Source of the DNA: Pontibacter ummariensis
GTDB lineage: Bacteria > Bacteroidota > Bacteroidia > Cytophagales > Hymenobacteraceae
Assembly (NCBI RefSeq): GCF_900188175.1
Contig: NZ_FZOQ01000010.1
Coordinates: 62,001 to 126,000, forward strand
DNA: 64,000 bases
Reading direction: 5' to 3'
Every line of letters starts with the position of its first letter. Positions within the stretch are counted from its first letter, which is position 1. Of the stretch, positions 62,583 through 64,000 are shown in pieces. Position numbers and translations under genes: made by a program. Under the pieces are notes generated by a model. That model searched no databases and was not told where the DNA came from. It saw nothing but the letters and a program-made list of their open reading frames with translations.

Positions 62583-63560
62583 TTAAAGATTGCCTTGCTT
62601 TCTGATGGACCATACCAGGGCGCTGGCACCCAGAATAGCAGCATCTGCTTCTTTTAGCTCACTAAAGGTTAACGTTACCTTGTTTCTAAAGACAGCTAAT
62701 AGGTTCTTTTCCATGTGCTCCCTCACCGGGTTCATGATCAAGTCACCAGCCTTGGTAACACCACCAAAAAGGACAATGGCCTCCGGCGATGAGAACATCA
62801 CGAAGTTGGCCAGTGACTCACCCAGGATTTGACCAGTAAAGCGATAGACCTCCTTCGCGATTTCATCGCCTTCCATGGCACATTCATAAATCGCTTTGGA
62901 GTCCAAAGCCTCTGCCGGATACCGGCGCAACAAGCTGTCCTGATCTGTTTCCGCAAGCATTTCCTTTGCCGTCAACACGATGCCCGTAGCAGAAGCATAA
63001 GCCTCTAAAGAACCGTATAATCCAGTAGACCAGTGTTGTCTTCCCCCAGGGCGTATGATGGTATGCCCTAGTTCTCCTGCAAAGCCGTCATGGCCATAGA
63101 TCAGTTGCCCCCCGGTCACAATGCCACTACCAACGCCGGTACCCAAGGTCATTACAATAAAGTCTTTCATGCCCTTTGCCGCACCATACATCATTTCGCC
63201 TAAAGCAGCGGCATTGGCATCATTGGTAATGGTACAAGGCAAACCAAACTTTTCGCTTATTAGCCCGGCGAAAGGAACGATACCTTTCCAGTTAAGATTA
63301 GGAGCGTGTTCAATTGAGCCGGTAAAGTAGTTGGCGTTAGGAGCACCGATACCAATGCCTTTAATATGTTCTACGCCCACTTCTTCAATAGCTGGGCGCA
63401 AAGCAGTAAACAGCGCCTCTACAAACGATTCTGCTGTTAGGTACTGGCTGGTGGACATTCTGCCATTGTGGGTGATGTCACCCCGGTGGTTCACGATGCC
63501 ATACTTGGTATTGGTTCCCCCAATGTCTACCCCTATGGCGTATTGCTGTGAGTTGTTCAT
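62583..63560 (-). CDS. ROK-family sugar kinase (glucokinase-like), without zinc cysteines
   Basis: The 325-residue protein shows GVDIGGTNTKYG (9-20), catalytic Asp in ITNDANAAALGE, LGTGVGSGIV and VLFGGVTKAG. In the place of the ROK zinc motif it reads GELGHTIIRPGGRQHW then STGLYGSLEAYAS: the His and Glu anchor residues are kept but all cysteines are replaced. It lacks an HTH, so it is a kinase. Glucose is the likely substrate, from similarity to glucokinases and the many glucosidases in the window. Confidence 0.87.
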   Translation of the reverse strand: MNNSQQYAIGVDIGGTNTKYGIVNHRGDITHNGRMSTSQYLTAESFVEALFTALRPAIEEVGVEHIKGIGIGAPNANYFTGSIEHAPNLNWKGIVPFAGLISEKFGLPCTITNDANAAALGEMMYGAAKGMKDFIVMTLGTGVGSGIVTGGQLIYGHDGFAGELGHTIIRPGGRQHWSTGLYGSLEAYASATGIVLTAKEMLAETDQDSLLRRYPAEALDSKAIYECAMEGDEIAKEVYRFTGQILGESLANFVMFSSPEAIVLFGGVTKAGDLIMNPVREHMEKNLLAVFRNKVTLTFSELKEADAAILGASALVWSIRKQGNL

Positions 63561-64000
63561 CTATGTTATCTTATAATAGCTCGTTTAAGCGGCTGGCAGC
63601 CGTTCTTAAGCCAGGTTCAGTTAAATCCTTCATTCTGTTTCGCTTTTATTTGCGGCTCTCCTTACATTTTATGCCAGGAAACAGAGACTGTTCTTTGGCT
63701 GGCGCCAAGAACTCTGCACCATCCACTGACGTAAAACGCGCACCTGCCGTTTTCATCCAACCCTACCACGCTGCCCAACTCAGCCACCTCATCCGGCTAG
63801 CTAAGACCAGCGCCTATGAGCGTTCCTGCTACACGTGCGGGAAAATGCGGTAGGATTTACAAATCTCTCTGACTTTACCCGCTTCTGTTACAAGGTATGT
63901 AATATAGGGCTCGTAAGTTAAATCCTCAAAGAATAACCCGGATTACTCGCTTTTTATTAGAAAAGCTACATGAGCAGACATAGCTCCAAAAGCAAAAAAG
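63561..64000. promoter_or_regulatory. Gap upstream of the right ROK gene
   Basis: No gene is supported; the longest plus-strand frame overlaps the ROK start and matches nothing I know. GATTACTCGCTTTTTATT (63941-63958) is another copy of the recurring intergenic motif. The remaining sequence looks featureless. Confidence 0.4.

Noticed and set aside
63548-63853. A 101-codon plus-strand open frame upstream of the right ROK gene
   Set aside because: It overlaps the ROK start on the other strand and has no recognisable domain; most likely chance.

Overview
The window carries 31 coding genes, two of which are decayed or frameshifted, and no rRNA, tRNA, CRISPR array or insertion sequence that I can see. 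Nearly every product points to a free-living Bacteroidota of the Cytophagales type: two SusC outer-membrane receptors, SusD, a SusE-like lipoprotein, a SusR-like membrane regulator, many secreted glycosidases, c-type cytochromes fused to beta-propellers, and AT-rich intergenic regions with almost no Shine-Dalgarno sites. A Hymenobacteraceae (Pontibacter-like) host is my best guess, but this is inference only.

Layout. 1-2492: a SusC receptor truncated by the window edge. 3034-15094: minus-strand secreted enzymes (GH43, a glutaminase-A-like protein, three genes with 3-keto-disaccharide-hydrolase domains or a cytochrome-propeller, a ROK kinase and a GH92 mannosidase), followed by a LacI-family regulator (15611-16642). 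A matching palindromic operator lies upstream of both GH92 and the left SusC, so these probably form one regulon. 17009-20518: a giant ThuA/sugar-dehydrogenase/PKD/cytochrome/CBM6 lipoprotein. 20891-22673: a decaying patch with a frameshifted flavin monooxygenase and a remnant of a NagD-type HAD phosphatase. 22941-35405: DacB, a GH29 fucosidase, a large propeller-HEAT-cytochrome protein, and an operon of GH78 rhamnosidase, tandem 3-keto-glycoside hydrolase domains and a Tat-exported Gfo/Idh/MocA oxidoreductase.

36396-51545 is a starch-utilisation locus on the minus strand: SusR-like regulator, SusC, SusD, SusE-like, GH13 alpha-amylase, a six-hairpin glycosidase and a SusB-like GH97. A GH32 fructanase follows (51917-53566). 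A divergent gene at 53875-56361 encodes an unusual membrane-anchored protein built from three copies of a two-domain LEA-2-like module.

56445-61571 is a six-gene L-fucose operon of the non-phosphorylating type: FucP permease, mutarotase, 2-keto-3-deoxy-L-fuconate dehydrogenase, diketo-deoxy-fuconate hydrolase, fuconolactonase and fucose dehydrogenase. The L-fuconate dehydratase step is missing from the window. A START-domain protein and a second ROK kinase close the window. Both ROK proteins lack the usual zinc-cysteine motif.

Taken together, extracellular glycosidases release mannose, rhamnose, fucose, glucose and fructose. SusCD systems and FucP import the products, and several periplasmic oxidoreductive proteins (3-keto-glycoside enzymes and cytochrome-fused propellers) suggest a parallel oxidative route of glycoside breakdown. 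A short motif resembling GATTACTCACTT recurs in at least eight intergenic regions and is the most puzzling shared signal.
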